NCBI GenBank assembly: GCA_963707905.1
Contig: CAVPSA010000042.1
Coordinates: 184,849-248,848 of the forward strand
Length of the DNA: 64,000 bases
Source of the DNA: DASXKD01 sp963707905
GTDB lineage: Bacteria > Actinomycetota > Actinomycetes > Streptosporangiales > Streptosporangiaceae
Reading direction: 5' to 3'
Under the pieces are notes generated by a model, which was not told where the DNA came from, ran no database searches, and saw only the letters and a list, made by a program, of their open reading frames with translations. The translations under genes were made by a program, and so were the position numbers. Below, one piece after another: positions 43,996 through 52,587 of the stretch (position 1 is its first letter; the number at the start of each line of letters is the position of its first letter).

Positions 43996-44106
43996 CGATG
44001 CGATTGCGGGCCGCAACTGCGTGAAGCGGTCGAGCGGATCACCAAGCACGGCGGGTATGTGCTGTATATGCGCCAAGAAGGGCGCGGCATCGGGCTGTAT
44101 GACTAA
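43996..44106 (+). pseudogene. GTP cyclohydrolase II (RibA-like) fragment
   Basis: One frame reads KRCDCGPQLREAVERITKHG, then GYVLYMRQEGRGIGLYD, then a TAA at 44104-44106. CDCGPQL holds two of the zinc cysteines and RQEGRGIGLY the catalytic/GTP-binding segment of GTP cyclohydrolase II. Both the N-terminal and C-terminal parts of the enzyme are missing. It is a remnant of about 37 codons beside the PTPS-like/MDR/glycosyltransferase genes. Confidence 0.8.
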
Positions 44107-44240
44107 GCTCGACGCGCCGCCCGAGCCGCACCGGCACGCCGGCCCGGCACATCCCGGGATCGCGGACCGGTGACAGACATCCGCGAGCATCCGCCACCTG
44201 GCGGGGCTAGGCGCCGATAACCGGCTGAGGAGACGGAACG

Positions 44241-45554
44241 GTGACTCGAATACGGCCAGCCGCCTTGCTCATGGCCGCGATCGCACTGTTCCTGCTGGCC
44301 GTGGCCGGTTATGCCCTGCTCGTCCACGCGTCCCCGCAGTACTACTGGACGCAGATCGACACGGCCGTCTACCGGGATGGCGGCATCGCTGTGCGGAACC
44401 AGCCGGCGATGCTTTACGCGCTGGAACTCGGCCCGGCGAAGCTGCCGTTCACCTACACGCCGTTCGCCGCGCTCTTGTTCGCTGCGGGGAGCGGTGCGTC
44501 GTTCACGACCTGGCAGGTCGGGCTGGCGGTGCTCACGATCGGGCTGCTGCCGGTGGTGGCCTACCTTTCCCTGGGACTCGCCGGGCGGCCCGCCGACCTG
44601 ACCAGGGCGGCGGCGGCGTTTGCGATCGCCGCGGTGGGCCTCTGGCTCGAACCAGTTGCGATGACGCTGTTCTTCGGGCAGATCAACCTCGTACTGCTGG
44701 CCCTGGTGGTGGGCGATCTCGCGCTGCCGGACCGCATCAAGGGCAAGGGCATCGGAATCGGGCTGGCGGCGGGGATCAAGCTCACGCCGTTGATCTTCAT
44801 TCCGTACCTGCTGTTCACACGGCGAGTAAAGGCTGCGGCGGTCAGCGCGCTGACCTTCGCGGTCACGGCGGGACTTGGGTTCGCGCTGCTGCCGCATGCC
44901 TCCGCGGTCTACTGGGGCGGGAAGTTCACCCGGCCGGGCAGCAGACCCTTCCACCTGGCCAACCAGTCCCTTAACGGCGTCATACTGCGCCTTACCCACG
45001 CCGGGCCCAACGCGCACGCGTACTGGCTGGTAGCGGCGGTCGTCGTCGGCATCGCCGGGCTCGCCGCCTCGACACTGGCGAGTCGGCGTGGCCACGAGCT
45101 ACTCGGCCTGGTTGCGTGCGCCGCGACCGGCCTGCTGGTGTCCCCGGTCACCTGGTCGCACCACTACGTTTACGTGGTACCGGCACTTGTCCTCGCCGCG
45201 TACGGGCCGCGGCGCCTCGGCTACCGGATCCTCGGCGCCGCCCTGGTGGTGGGCTTGTTTGGCTGGTGGCCCGTGCCCATTGGCAACCAGGGCGGCTACG
45301 ACCCTAAGGCCCCGCTGCTGCCGCGCGGGTTGCTGCTCCTCGCGCCGAACCGCGGCAACTCCGGGACAGTCGAATTCACCTGGCGTGGGCTGGATTTGAT
45401 CGTCGGCAACTACTACGTGCTCACCCTGCTCGTGTTTATCGCGGCCACCGCATGCGCCCTGGTGCTTACCCGTCGCCTCAGGCCCGAGCGCGCGCAGTCG
45501 GCCCCCGAGCCCGATGCTGTGTGGGCGGCACGCCCGCCCGGCGTCGCCCGGTAG
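44241..45554 (+). CDS. Glycosyltransferase 87 family (polyprenyl-phosphate-mannose type) membrane protein
   Basis: 437 aa from the GTG at 44241 after GGAGACGG. About ten hydrophobic helices. GT87/DUF2029 marks: QIDTAVYRDGGIAVRNQ near the start (the GT-C Asp), FFGQINLVLLALVVGD, GLAAGIKLTPLIFIPYLLF and SPVTWSHHYVYVVPAL. These are the features of PimE-like alpha-mannosyltransferases that use polyprenyl-phosphate-mannose on the outer face of the membrane. It probably glycosylates a lipid or exported product of this neighbourhood. Confidence 0.85.
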   Translation: MTRIRPAALLMAAIALFLLAVAGYALLVHASPQYYWTQIDTAVYRDGGIAVRNQPAMLYALELGPAKLPFTYTPFAALLFAAGSGASFTTWQVGLAVLTIGLLPVVAYLSLGLAGRPADLTRAAAAFAIAAVGLWLEPVAMTLFFGQINLVLLALVVGDLALPDRIKGKGIGIGLAAGIKLTPLIFIPYLLFTRRVKAAAVSALTFAVTAGLGFALLPHASAVYWGGKFTRPGSRPFHLANQSLNGVILRLTHAGPNAHAYWLVAAVVVGIAGLAASTLASRRGHELLGLVACAATGLLVSPVTWSHHYVYVVPALVLAAYGPRRLGYRILGAALVVGLFGWWPVPIGNQGGYDPKAPLLPRGLLLLAPNRGNSGTVEFTWRGLDLIVGNYYVLTLLVFIAATACALVLTRRLRPERAQSAPEPDAVWAARPPGVAR

Positions 45555-45601
45555 GGCGATCAGCCTCCTGAACGGAAGGGTCGCCGGGCGCTGGCGGGGC
45601 G

Positions 45602-46512
45602 CTAGCCCGGCGAGCGGCCCACAAAATCAAGCTGATGGGCGATGTAGACCAGCTCGCCCGCGGCCAGTTGCCGCCCGCGCTCGGCCAGCCAGTCGGCCAG
45701 GTCCGCCGGTTCAACCCGGTCCTGGCGATTCCGCAACGCGTTCTGGACCGTGTTAAGGATGCTGCGCAGGAAGTAAGCCTCATCGCCGGGGTAGTTCCCA
45801 TCCGGGCCGGCGCTTACCACCCAGTCCGACGACCCCGCCGCCAGCGCGGGCGCCCCCGCGTCCCGCAGGTAGTGAAACAGGCGGCGGCCCGTTCGGCTTT
45901 CCCGGCAGGCCGGCCGTAGCGAAAGCGCTCATCCATGTCGCGGTGGTAGGCCTGCATGATCTGGTCGTCGTGGGGGTGACCGGGCGCGAAGATGCTCTCG
46001 CCGTCGTAGTTGATCGTGAACCAGTAGACGCCGCCGGGGACAAGCAACCGCAACAATCCGGGCAGGACGGCCGGCACGTCCACCAGGTCCAGGACGGCGT
46101 TGGCGATCAGCACATCGGCCGGCGCCCCATGCGCGGCCTCCAGGTAACTGCCGAGCTCGGCGTGCATCAGGCGCACCCGGAGATCACCCACCCGCAGCCC
46201 ATCCGGCAGCAGGTCGCTGCGCAGGCCCCGCGCGGCCGCCCAGTCGCACAGCCACCGGCGAGAACAATCCAGCAGCTGCCGATCCGCATCCAGCAGGATG
46301 TACTCGCCGGCGCGGACCGCGCCCCAGTCCATCAGACGGGCCACCATCGTCCCCAGGCCGGCGCCGACCTCCAGCACCTGCGGCGCACCCGCGGGCATCA
46401 GGCGGCACAGCTCGGCCAGCACGTGCCGGTTAAGCGCCCGGTCATCCACGGTCGTCTTCGCGGCCAGGTAGCGGGCATAGTCGAGGGTCGAGGCTTCATC
46501 GAAGCAAGTCAT
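45602..46512 (-). pseudogene. SAM-dependent methyltransferase, frameshifted in the C-terminal third
   Basis: An ATG at 46512 (overlapping the upstream methyltransferase stop by ATGA) starts TCFDEASTLDYARYLAAKTT; SAM motif VLEVGAGLGTMVARL and IANAVLDLVDVPAVLPG are intact. After AGKAERAAA the frame fails: one C appears missing near 45885, and the natural sequence LFHYLRDAGAPALAAGSSDW continues in the next frame, through YFLRSILNTVQNALRN to the stop at 45602. If the indel is a sequencing error this is a ~302-aa intact enzyme. It pairs with the methyltransferase upstream. Confidence 0.82.
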
Positions 46513-47270
46513 TGCTTCTCGGCCACCATCGCGAACTTGCGCACCCGCCCGCTGCCGAGCCAGTCACTCCACAGCTGATGGGCTGTGATCAGCTCGGCGG
46601 TGGCCTGCGTCCCGATCTGATCGGCGATCTGGGGTGACTCAGCTCGATAACAGCGAAGCAGCGCCGTCGCTATCGCGTGATGGGAGTCGCTGCACACCTG
46701 CCGCCAGATCACGGTCAACCCCGCCTCGCTCAGCACGCCCGTCAATTCCGCCAGCTCGATGAGCCAGACTGTATCGGCGCCGGGCATCCGCGCCCGCTCC
46801 TGCTGGGTGAGCGGCCGGCCTTCCTCGACCGTGAAAGCGAAACGCCCGCCCGGCTCCAGCACGCGCGCCACCTCACCCACCAAGGCCTCCTTGTCGGGGA
46901 AGGCCAGCATCGTCTCCAGCAGGAGTACCACCGCGAAGCGGCCATCGGGCAGCGGCGGGAGGTGAGCTTGCTCGAAGCGGCAGGGTAGATTCCCGGCCAG
47001 CTCTTGGGCGGTGGCCAGTGCACTGGCGGAGTAGTCGACACCCAGGTAGTGGCATCCCGACTCCGCCGTGATCATCCGGCCGGGGCCGGCCACCCCGCAG
47101 CACAGGTCGAGCACTGAGACGCGGGGGCCGACCCGGGCCCGGTGTGCCAGCGTCCGGACCTCGCTCGCCCGCATGAAGCTCTCCTGGCCGACATACTCGC
47201 CCGCGGGGTAGGCCGTCGCCCGGGCCCGCTCCAGCGCCGTCAGGAATGGTGCTCGCTGGTCCTGTCTCAC
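46509..47270 (-). CDS. Class I SAM-dependent methyltransferase
   Basis: 253 aa from the GTG at 47270. Motif I is VSVLDLCCGVAGPGRMITA near residue 52, then YLGVDYSASALATAQELA and VLEPGGRFAFTVEEGRPL. The N-terminal AYPAGEYVGQESFMRASEV resembles the small-molecule methyltransferase commonly found beside PTPS/GT4 genes. ATGA overlap with the next methyltransferase (46509-46512) shows they are one operon, divergent from the GT4 gene. Confidence 0.87.
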   Translation of the reverse strand: MRQDQRAPFLTALERARATAYPAGEYVGQESFMRASEVRTLAHRARVGPRVSVLDLCCGVAGPGRMITAESGCHYLGVDYSASALATAQELAGNLPCRFEQAHLPPLPDGRFAVVLLLETMLAFPDKEALVGEVARVLEPGGRFAFTVEEGRPLTQQERARMPGADTVWLIELAELTGVLSEAGLTVIWRQVCSDSHHAIATALLRCYRAESPQIADQIGTQATAELITAHQLWSDWLGSGRVRKFAMVAEKQ

Positions 47271-47419
47271 GTCAGATCGTCCCGGGTCGAACCGCGTCCA
47301 CCGCTGCTACGTGCCACCCTGTGTCAGGTATGACGGATCGGCGGCGGGTGTGGTTCAGCCCCGGGCCGCAGGACGGAGGCTGGCTCGGTGCGGCGGGCGC
47401 TCTGGAGGGCGGGAACATC

Positions 47420-48478
47420 GTGCGGGTCCACGTAGTAGTCCCTGAGGGGTTCGATAATCCCGGCCAGCCTAGCGGCGGCAACATCTACGACCGGCGCGTC
47501 TGCGCCGGTCTGGCCGAAGCCGGATGGGATGTGCTGGTCACGACCGTCGCCGAGGCGTGGCCGGTGCCCGGCTCGGGCGCCCGCGCCGACCTGGCCCGCA
47601 TCGTTTCCGCCATCCCTGACGGTGAGACCGTCCTGATCGACGGGCTCGTCGCCTCGCCCGCCGCCGCGCAGCTACTGCCACACACTGGCCGGATACGAAT
47701 GACAGTGCTGCTGCACATGCCACTGGCCACCGTCTTCGGCACACACCATGATGCCGGCGCGCAGCGCTCCGAACGGGTCGTGCTGCGTGCGGCCGCAGGC
47801 GTGGTCGTTACCAGCGAATGGACCCGCCGGCAGATACTGACCCGATACGCGATCCCGGCCCACCGGGTGCACGTCGCCCGGCCCGGCGTCGATCGGGTCG
47901 CTGCCCCGGCCCGGCCCGTCCGCGGCCGCCTGATCTGCGTCGGAGTCCTCGGCCGCCACAAGGGGCAGGACCTTCTCGTCGAGGCGCTGGCCGACCTCGC
48001 TGAGCGGGACTGGCATTGCGTCCTGGCCGGGCCGCTCGACCGCGACCCGGACTTCGTCCAGCAATTGCAGGCCCGTATCACGCGCCTCGGGTACGGCCAC
48101 CGCGTCCGGCTCAGCGGCGTCCTGACCGGCGCGGCACTCAGCCACGCGTACACCACCGCCGACCTGCTCGTCGCGCCGTCCCGCTCGGAGACCTACGGCA
48201 TGACCGTGACCGAAGCGCTCGCCCACGGCCTGCCCGTCATAGCTGCCGCCGTCGGTGGGCTGCCCGAAGCGCTCGGCTCCACCGCCGATGGCACCCGCCC
48301 CGGCCAGCTGGTCCCTCCCGGCGATCCGGCTGCCCTCGCCGCCGCGCTCGGAGACTGGCTGGGTGACGAGCGCCACCGGCACCGGCTACGGGCCGCCGCA
48401 CGACAGCGGCGGTCGACCCTGCGCGGCTGGGAACAGACCACACAAGAGATAGCTAACGCACTGACCGCCCATGGCTGA
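47420..48478 (+). CDS. Glycosyltransferase family 4 protein
   Basis: 352 aa from the GTG at 47420, with GGAGGGCGGG upstream; the protein then begins VRVHVVVPEGFDNPGQPSGG, a natural GT4 start with the donor-domain glycine loop (SGGNIYDRRV). C-terminal marks: LICVGVLGRHKGQDLLVEAL and APSRSETYGMTVTEALAHG (the EX7E motif), followed by GLPVIAAAVGGLPEAL. It is a retaining GT-B enzyme using a nucleotide sugar. The frame is open upstream, but that stretch looks non-coding. Divergent from the methyltransferase operon, 149 bp apart. Confidence 0.88.
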   Translation: MRVHVVVPEGFDNPGQPSGGNIYDRRVCAGLAEAGWDVLVTTVAEAWPVPGSGARADLARIVSAIPDGETVLIDGLVASPAAAQLLPHTGRIRMTVLLHMPLATVFGTHHDAGAQRSERVVLRAAAGVVVTSEWTRRQILTRYAIPAHRVHVARPGVDRVAAPARPVRGRLICVGVLGRHKGQDLLVEALADLAERDWHCVLAGPLDRDPDFVQQLQARITRLGYGHRVRLSGVLTGAALSHAYTTADLLVAPSRSETYGMTVTEALAHGLPVIAAAVGGLPEALGSTADGTRPGQLVPPGDPAALAAALGDWLGDERHRHRLRAAARQRRSTLRGWEQTTQEIANALTAHG

Positions 48479-48738
48479 CGGCATCGACAGACCATCCCCA
48501 CGGGCAGCATCCATCACGATGGTCATGAAGTGTCATCTCGCGGGTGCAGCGCTTGACGAAGAACGAGCACCTCAGGAAGAGTTTGTTCACGGCGGCGACC
48601 GGTCGCCGAGCTGTGGAACATCCGCCCCAGCCGGGGTTCCATCGGCGAAGGGGATTCGTCCTCTCGGTCGTCAATGTCACAGGCCATCTTCCAACACCGC
48701 GTCGCTGGGGGACGAGGGTGTCATGGGGAGGCTTGTCC

Positions 48739-49812
48739 ATGACGAAGGACGCCAGCTTCAAGAAGGTTGTCCGGCGCCACGCCGGGGAGACTGGGCAGCG
48801 CTACACCGAAGCGCTGACGGATCTCAAGGGTCTCGGTGTGCGAATGCACCACGAGCCGGCTCCTGAGCGGCTTCTCGCTCATCTGCGGGATCGCTACGGC
48901 ATTGACCCGGTCGCGGCGACGAAGCTCAGTGTGCACAAGACCTACGTGTTCCGCATCGACCGCAATGACGGCAGCCCCTGGGTCGCCCGCGCGTTTCCCC
49001 CCGCCCGGCCGCGCGCCGGTGCTGAGGGCGACGCCGCGATCCTCAGATTCCTGGAGCGGCAGGACTATCCCGCGGAGCGCCTGGCGGCCGACGATGCGGT
49101 ATCTGACTTCGATGGCAGCGCGGTCCTCGTGACCCGGTTCGTTGAAGGCGTCCGGCTCCCCGACGGCGCCGCGAAGTTCGCCATGATGGGTGAGCTGCTC
49201 GGACGGCTGCACGCGCTGCCGTACGACGATTCCGCCGGGCGCCCGGGTGGAGCGAGTGGTGAGGACCCGCGCCGCGAGGGCGCGCCGCGTCAGGACCTGC
49301 TGGCGGCCCTGTCGTTTCTCGACGCCGTCGACGCGTTGGTCGCGGCCGCCGAGCGCGAGAGATTCGAGCAGCTCCGCGACCAGGTGCGCTCGGCCGACGA
49401 CGGTCACGGCCTTCCGGAGGGCTTGCTCCACGGAAACCTCCTCCATGCCCCCGATCACGCCGTCCTGAGCGAACAAGGGCCAGTCGCGATCAACTGGAAG
49501 GCGTCCGGGCGCGGGCCGCGCCTCGCCGACTTCGCTTACCTGATCTGGGGCACGGGTTCGTGGAACCCACGCCGGCCGAACCAGGAGTGGATCGACGCTG
49601 CCGTCAACGCCTACCGCCGATATGTCGAGCCGACCGACGACGAACTCGACCGGCTCGAGGCGGTCATGTATATCCGGACGCTCTATCTCGCCTGTTTCGG
49701 CTACCGGCGCGCCCTCACCAACGGCTCGACATTCAACGAGTGGGGCTTCATCGAACCACCCGAGTACTTCAGCTCCACCGCAGCTGCAGTCCGAGCCGCG
49801 TTCCGCCGGTAG
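48739..49812 (+). CDS. Aminoglycoside-phosphotransferase-fold protein, probable pseudokinase
   Basis: 357 aa from the ATG at 48739 (GGGGAGGC upstream). The first ~25 residues (FKKVVRRHAGETGQRYTEAL) are a small basic module known at the N-terminus of several actinobacterial proteins. The APH fold follows: KLSVHKTYVFRIDR, ILRFLERQDYPAERL and LVTRFVEGVRL. The catalytic HGD motif reads HGN (GLLHGNLLHAP), and the metal Asp position reads INW (VAINWKASGRG) instead of IDW. Both essential Asp residues are Asn, so phosphotransfer is doubtful; it may be a regulatory or binding protein. Confidence 0.8.
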   Translation: MTKDASFKKVVRRHAGETGQRYTEALTDLKGLGVRMHHEPAPERLLAHLRDRYGIDPVAATKLSVHKTYVFRIDRNDGSPWVARAFPPARPRAGAEGDAAILRFLERQDYPAERLAADDAVSDFDGSAVLVTRFVEGVRLPDGAAKFAMMGELLGRLHALPYDDSAGRPGGASGEDPRREGAPRQDLLAALSFLDAVDALVAAAERERFEQLRDQVRSADDGHGLPEGLLHGNLLHAPDHAVLSEQGPVAINWKASGRGPRLADFAYLIWGTGSWNPRRPNQEWIDAAVNAYRRYVEPTDDELDRLEAVMYIRTLYLACFGYRRALTNGSTFNEWGFIEPPEYFSSTAAAVRAAFRR

Positions 49813-50019
49813 GAGACCCGCCGGCTTCCCGCCTAACTCCGGTACCGCCGCCGGGGAGCCGCGCCAGCAGAGATCGCCGGCGTTGCCGTCGCGGTGGCTG
49901 TGGCCTAGCCTTGGCGTGACCGGGAGATTCGCGTCATCCTGCGCACTTGTGCAAGGTGGCGTGCCTGACTGCCCTGGACCTCGGCGGTTCTTCGTGGCCT
50001 TCTGTGAGCCGAGGCGAGC

Positions 50020-50970
50020 ATGGCAGCGATTTCTTCACCGCCAGTACCTTCCGGTGACGTTGTGCGGCGGCCGTCCGTTCCGGGTGGCCGCGTGCTGCAG
50101 AAGTATCTGGCCGGGCTGGATGACTGGGAGCTGCTGGGCATGGTCCGGTCGCTGGCGGGCGGCAGCCGATCGCGCGCGGCGGCGTGTGAGCTGCTGGTGA
50201 GCCGGCACCGCAACCTGGTGTGCTCGTGCGTGCGGCGGTACGGGGGCGGTACCGAGCCGGCCGAGGACCTGATGCAGGTGGGGTATGTCGGCCTGATGAA
50301 TGCGATCAGCCGCTTCGATCCGGCGGTCGGCACCAACCTGGCCGCTTACGCGCAGGCATGCATCAGCGGCGAGATCAAGCGGCACTTCCGGGACAAGTGC
50401 TGGCCGGTCCACGTCAACCGCTCCGTGCAAGATCTGGTCTTGAAGGCCCGCAAAGCAACCAGCCAGCTGACCCAGGACCTGGGCCGGGCGCCAACCCAGT
50501 CCGAGATGGCCAGGCACCTGGGGGTCAGCGGTGACGATCTGCGGAACGCGCAACGAGCAGAAATAGCCTCCCGGCCATCTTCGCTGGACGCGCTGCTGGC
50601 CGGCCAGGCCGGCGCGGACACCCTCGCGGACGTCCTCGGCGAGGAGGACCGCGCCGTGGAGCACATGCTCGGCATGCGGGCCGTCGCCGCGCACTGGGGC
50701 GAGCTGCCCCCGCGGGACCAGAAGATCCTGCTGATGCGCTTTCACCAGGACATGACGCAGGCGCAGATCGGCCAGCAGCTCGGCATCTCCCAGATGCAAG
50801 TCTCCCGGCTGAGCGCCCGCGCGCTCGGCTATCTCCGCCAGCGGCTGCTCAGCCAGCACAGGCACGCGTCCGCAGCTGGCCCAGCCGGGCCACTGCGGCC
50901 AGCGGACCATGAAATGCGGCTGGCGCAGCGCGCACACCGCTCAGGCCCACCCGGGCGGGAGGGTGAGTGA
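50020..50970 (+). CDS. SigF/SigB-type RNA polymerase sigma factor
   Basis: 316 aa from the ATG at 50020. Region 2: LLVSRHRNLVCSCVRRYGG, then EPAEDLMQVGYVGLMNAISR and the -10 recognition helix ISGEIKRHFRDKCWPVHVNR. Region 3: DLGRAPTQSEMARHLGVS. Region 4: LPPRDQKILLMRFHQDMTQA then IGQQLGISQMQVSRLSA. These mark the group 3 SigB/SigF family, usually controlled by anti-sigma kinases in stress or development. No anti-sigma (RsbW) or antagonist gene adjoins. The C-terminal ~35 residues are a Pro/His-rich extension. Confidence 0.93.
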   Translation: MAAISSPPVPSGDVVRRPSVPGGRVLQKYLAGLDDWELLGMVRSLAGGSRSRAAACELLVSRHRNLVCSCVRRYGGGTEPAEDLMQVGYVGLMNAISRFDPAVGTNLAAYAQACISGEIKRHFRDKCWPVHVNRSVQDLVLKARKATSQLTQDLGRAPTQSEMARHLGVSGDDLRNAQRAEIASRPSSLDALLAGQAGADTLADVLGEEDRAVEHMLGMRAVAAHWGELPPRDQKILLMRFHQDMTQAQIGQQLGISQMQVSRLSARALGYLRQRLLSQHRHASAAGPAGPLRPADHEMRLAQRAHRSGPPGREGE

Positions 50971-51042
50971 CAGGCGGTCCGCCGCTAAAGCGATCGCGGC
51001 TGACCAAGTGTCTTCTAGGGAGACTTGCCGGACAGGGGTCGG

Positions 51043-51660
51043 CTAGGTACGCTCCGATCCCCGTCCTGGCTGGGTGTCCTGCCGAGACCATGTGGCGAAT
51101 GCCGCGAGCTTCTGGAGGCGCGCGACGATTTCCTCGTGGACGGCGTCTGGCGGCTGGGCCCCATCCACGGTGAACATCCATTCCCGGCCTGCGTAGTACT
51201 CCAGCAGTGGCACCGTCTTTGCCCGGTACACGTGCAAGCGGTTCTCGATGACGGATTCGGTGTCGTCCGAGCCCCGGCGCCGGGAGAGCAGCCGGCGCAC
51301 CAGTTCCTCGCGTGCGACGTCAAGGTGTACCGCGGCCTGCACCTCAGCGCCGAGCGCGTGGGCTGTGGGGAAGGACGCCTTGGCCTGTTCGACGGTGCGC
51401 GGGAATCCATCCAGGACGTAGCCGCCAGCCTTAGCAGCGGCGACGACAGGCTTGCGCAGCATGTCCATCACAACGCCGTCCGGGACCAAGTCGCCGTTGT
51501 CGACGTAGGACTTGACGGTCTGCCCGAGCGATGTCTGATCCCTGACGTGCTGACGCAGCAGGTCGCCGCTGGAGATGTGCGCAATACCGAACCGCTTCGA
51601 CAGCAGCTCAGCCTGTGTTCCCTTGCCGGCGCCAGGCGCGCCGATCAGCAGAAGGCGCAT
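51043..51660 (-). CDS. adk: Adenylate kinase (short-LID form)
   Basis: 205 aa from the ATG at 51660; an upstream in-frame start would add 12 non-conserved residues. P-loop GAPGAGKGTQAELLSKRFG, NMP-binding region HISSGDLLRQHVRDQ and GYVLDGFPRTVEQA, and VIENRLHVYRAKTVPLLEYY near the C-terminus. The LID between RLLSRRRGS and SVIENR is very short and has no zinc fingers. It converts ATP + AMP to 2 ADP. It is not in a ribosomal-protein operon, so it is likely an extra copy or paralog besides the housekeeping gene. Confidence 0.88.
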   Translation of the reverse strand: MRLLLIGAPGAGKGTQAELLSKRFGIAHISSGDLLRQHVRDQTSLGQTVKSYVDNGDLVPDGVVMDMLRKPVVAAAKAGGYVLDGFPRTVEQAKASFPTAHALGAEVQAAVHLDVAREELVRRLLSRRRGSDDTESVIENRLHVYRAKTVPLLEYYAGREWMFTVDGAQPPDAVHEEIVARLQKLAAFATWSRQDTQPGRGSERT

Positions 51661-51800
51661 CTGATCACCCGCACACGGGCGCTGGTGCCTTCCCATGTGC
51701 CGTGCACGGCGAGCGCTCTCATGAGTGAGATCGTCCTACAGCTGCCCCTGTCCGGCAACAACCGGTCTTCGCGGTGGCTAGAGCACCCGGTGGAAGCCGG

Positions 51801-52463
51801 CTAGTTGCGGCTGGCCTCGTCAATGTTGGTACCTGCTGGCAACCTGCGGGCCTTGCGGCGGTGGTAGTACCTTGCCGCGAGCACCGCGCAGCCGGCCGCG
51901 ATCGCCAGCCCAGCCACCAGTGCGCCCAGGCTGCCCCCATCCTGCTCGCTGGCCGAGATCTTGCCGGCGCCGTAGGCGGCAGGCCCGACCGACAGCACGT
52001 ACACGGCGCCAACGACGAAATTCCAGACCACGAACTGGGAGTACTTCATTCGGAGCACGCCGGAGATGATGGTCGAGGTGAAGAAGACGGCCAGGCGTCC
52101 CCATTTCGCGTAGACCGCCTCCGCCGTGGCGACGGCTTTCTGCCGCCGCTCGTGCCCGCGGCCAGGGCTGTCCAGGAGCTTGCGGCCCCATCGGTCGCCG
52201 ATGTGGTATCCAGCCAGGCCGCCGGCCTCGGCGCCCAGCATTGCCACGATCAGCACCACAAAGATGTTGAGTTTTCCCTGACTGGCCACAACAGCGGCCC
52301 AGCCCACAACGGCCGCCCCGATCGCCGGTATCCCGGCGAACGACACCGCCATGAGCGCGAAGACGGCTAGGTAGGCCCACCCGCCGTACTGGGCCGCTGA
52401 TGAGGACGCGGCGATTGCGTGCACAGATGGATGCCTCGGGCTGTCGGCTGCCTGGGACCTCAA
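51801..52463 (-). CDS. DedA / VTT-domain membrane protein
   Basis: Up to 220 aa; the frame opens with a TTG at 52463, and a GTG at 52424 is an alternative start, neither with a strong ribosome site. Hydrophobic helices alternate with VTT-type motifs: FAGIPAIGAAVVGWAAVVAS, AMLGAEAGGLAGYHIGDRWG (the E...G..xGDxxG core) and ISGVLRMKYSQFVVWN. DedA proteins are membrane proteins with lipid-scramblase- or transporter-like roles. Upstream of adk on the same strand with a 140-bp gap, so joint transcription is uncertain. Confidence 0.78.
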   Translation of the reverse strand: MRSQAADSPRHPSVHAIAASSSAAQYGGWAYLAVFALMAVSFAGIPAIGAAVVGWAAVVASQGKLNIFVVLIVAMLGAEAGGLAGYHIGDRWGRKLLDSPGRGHERRQKAVATAEAVYAKWGRLAVFFTSTIISGVLRMKYSQFVVWNFVVGAVYVLSVGPAAYGAGKISASEQDGGSLGALVAGLAIAAGCAVLAARYYHRRKARRLPAGTNIDEASRN

Positions 52464-52587
52464 TGATCACATGCCTGGCAAGTGCCGCGCCTTCCCGCGC
52501 ACAGTAGAGCCGATCCGCACCTTCGAAGCGACCCGATTGCCGGCGAGTCAACCCGGGCTGCCTACCTCGACGCCGAGGCATGGCTGG

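Noticed and set aside
47440..47470. T-loop-like sequence GGGGTTCGATAATCCC as a tRNA gene
   Set aside because: It lies inside the GT4 coding region and no acceptor, D or anticodon stem can be formed around it.
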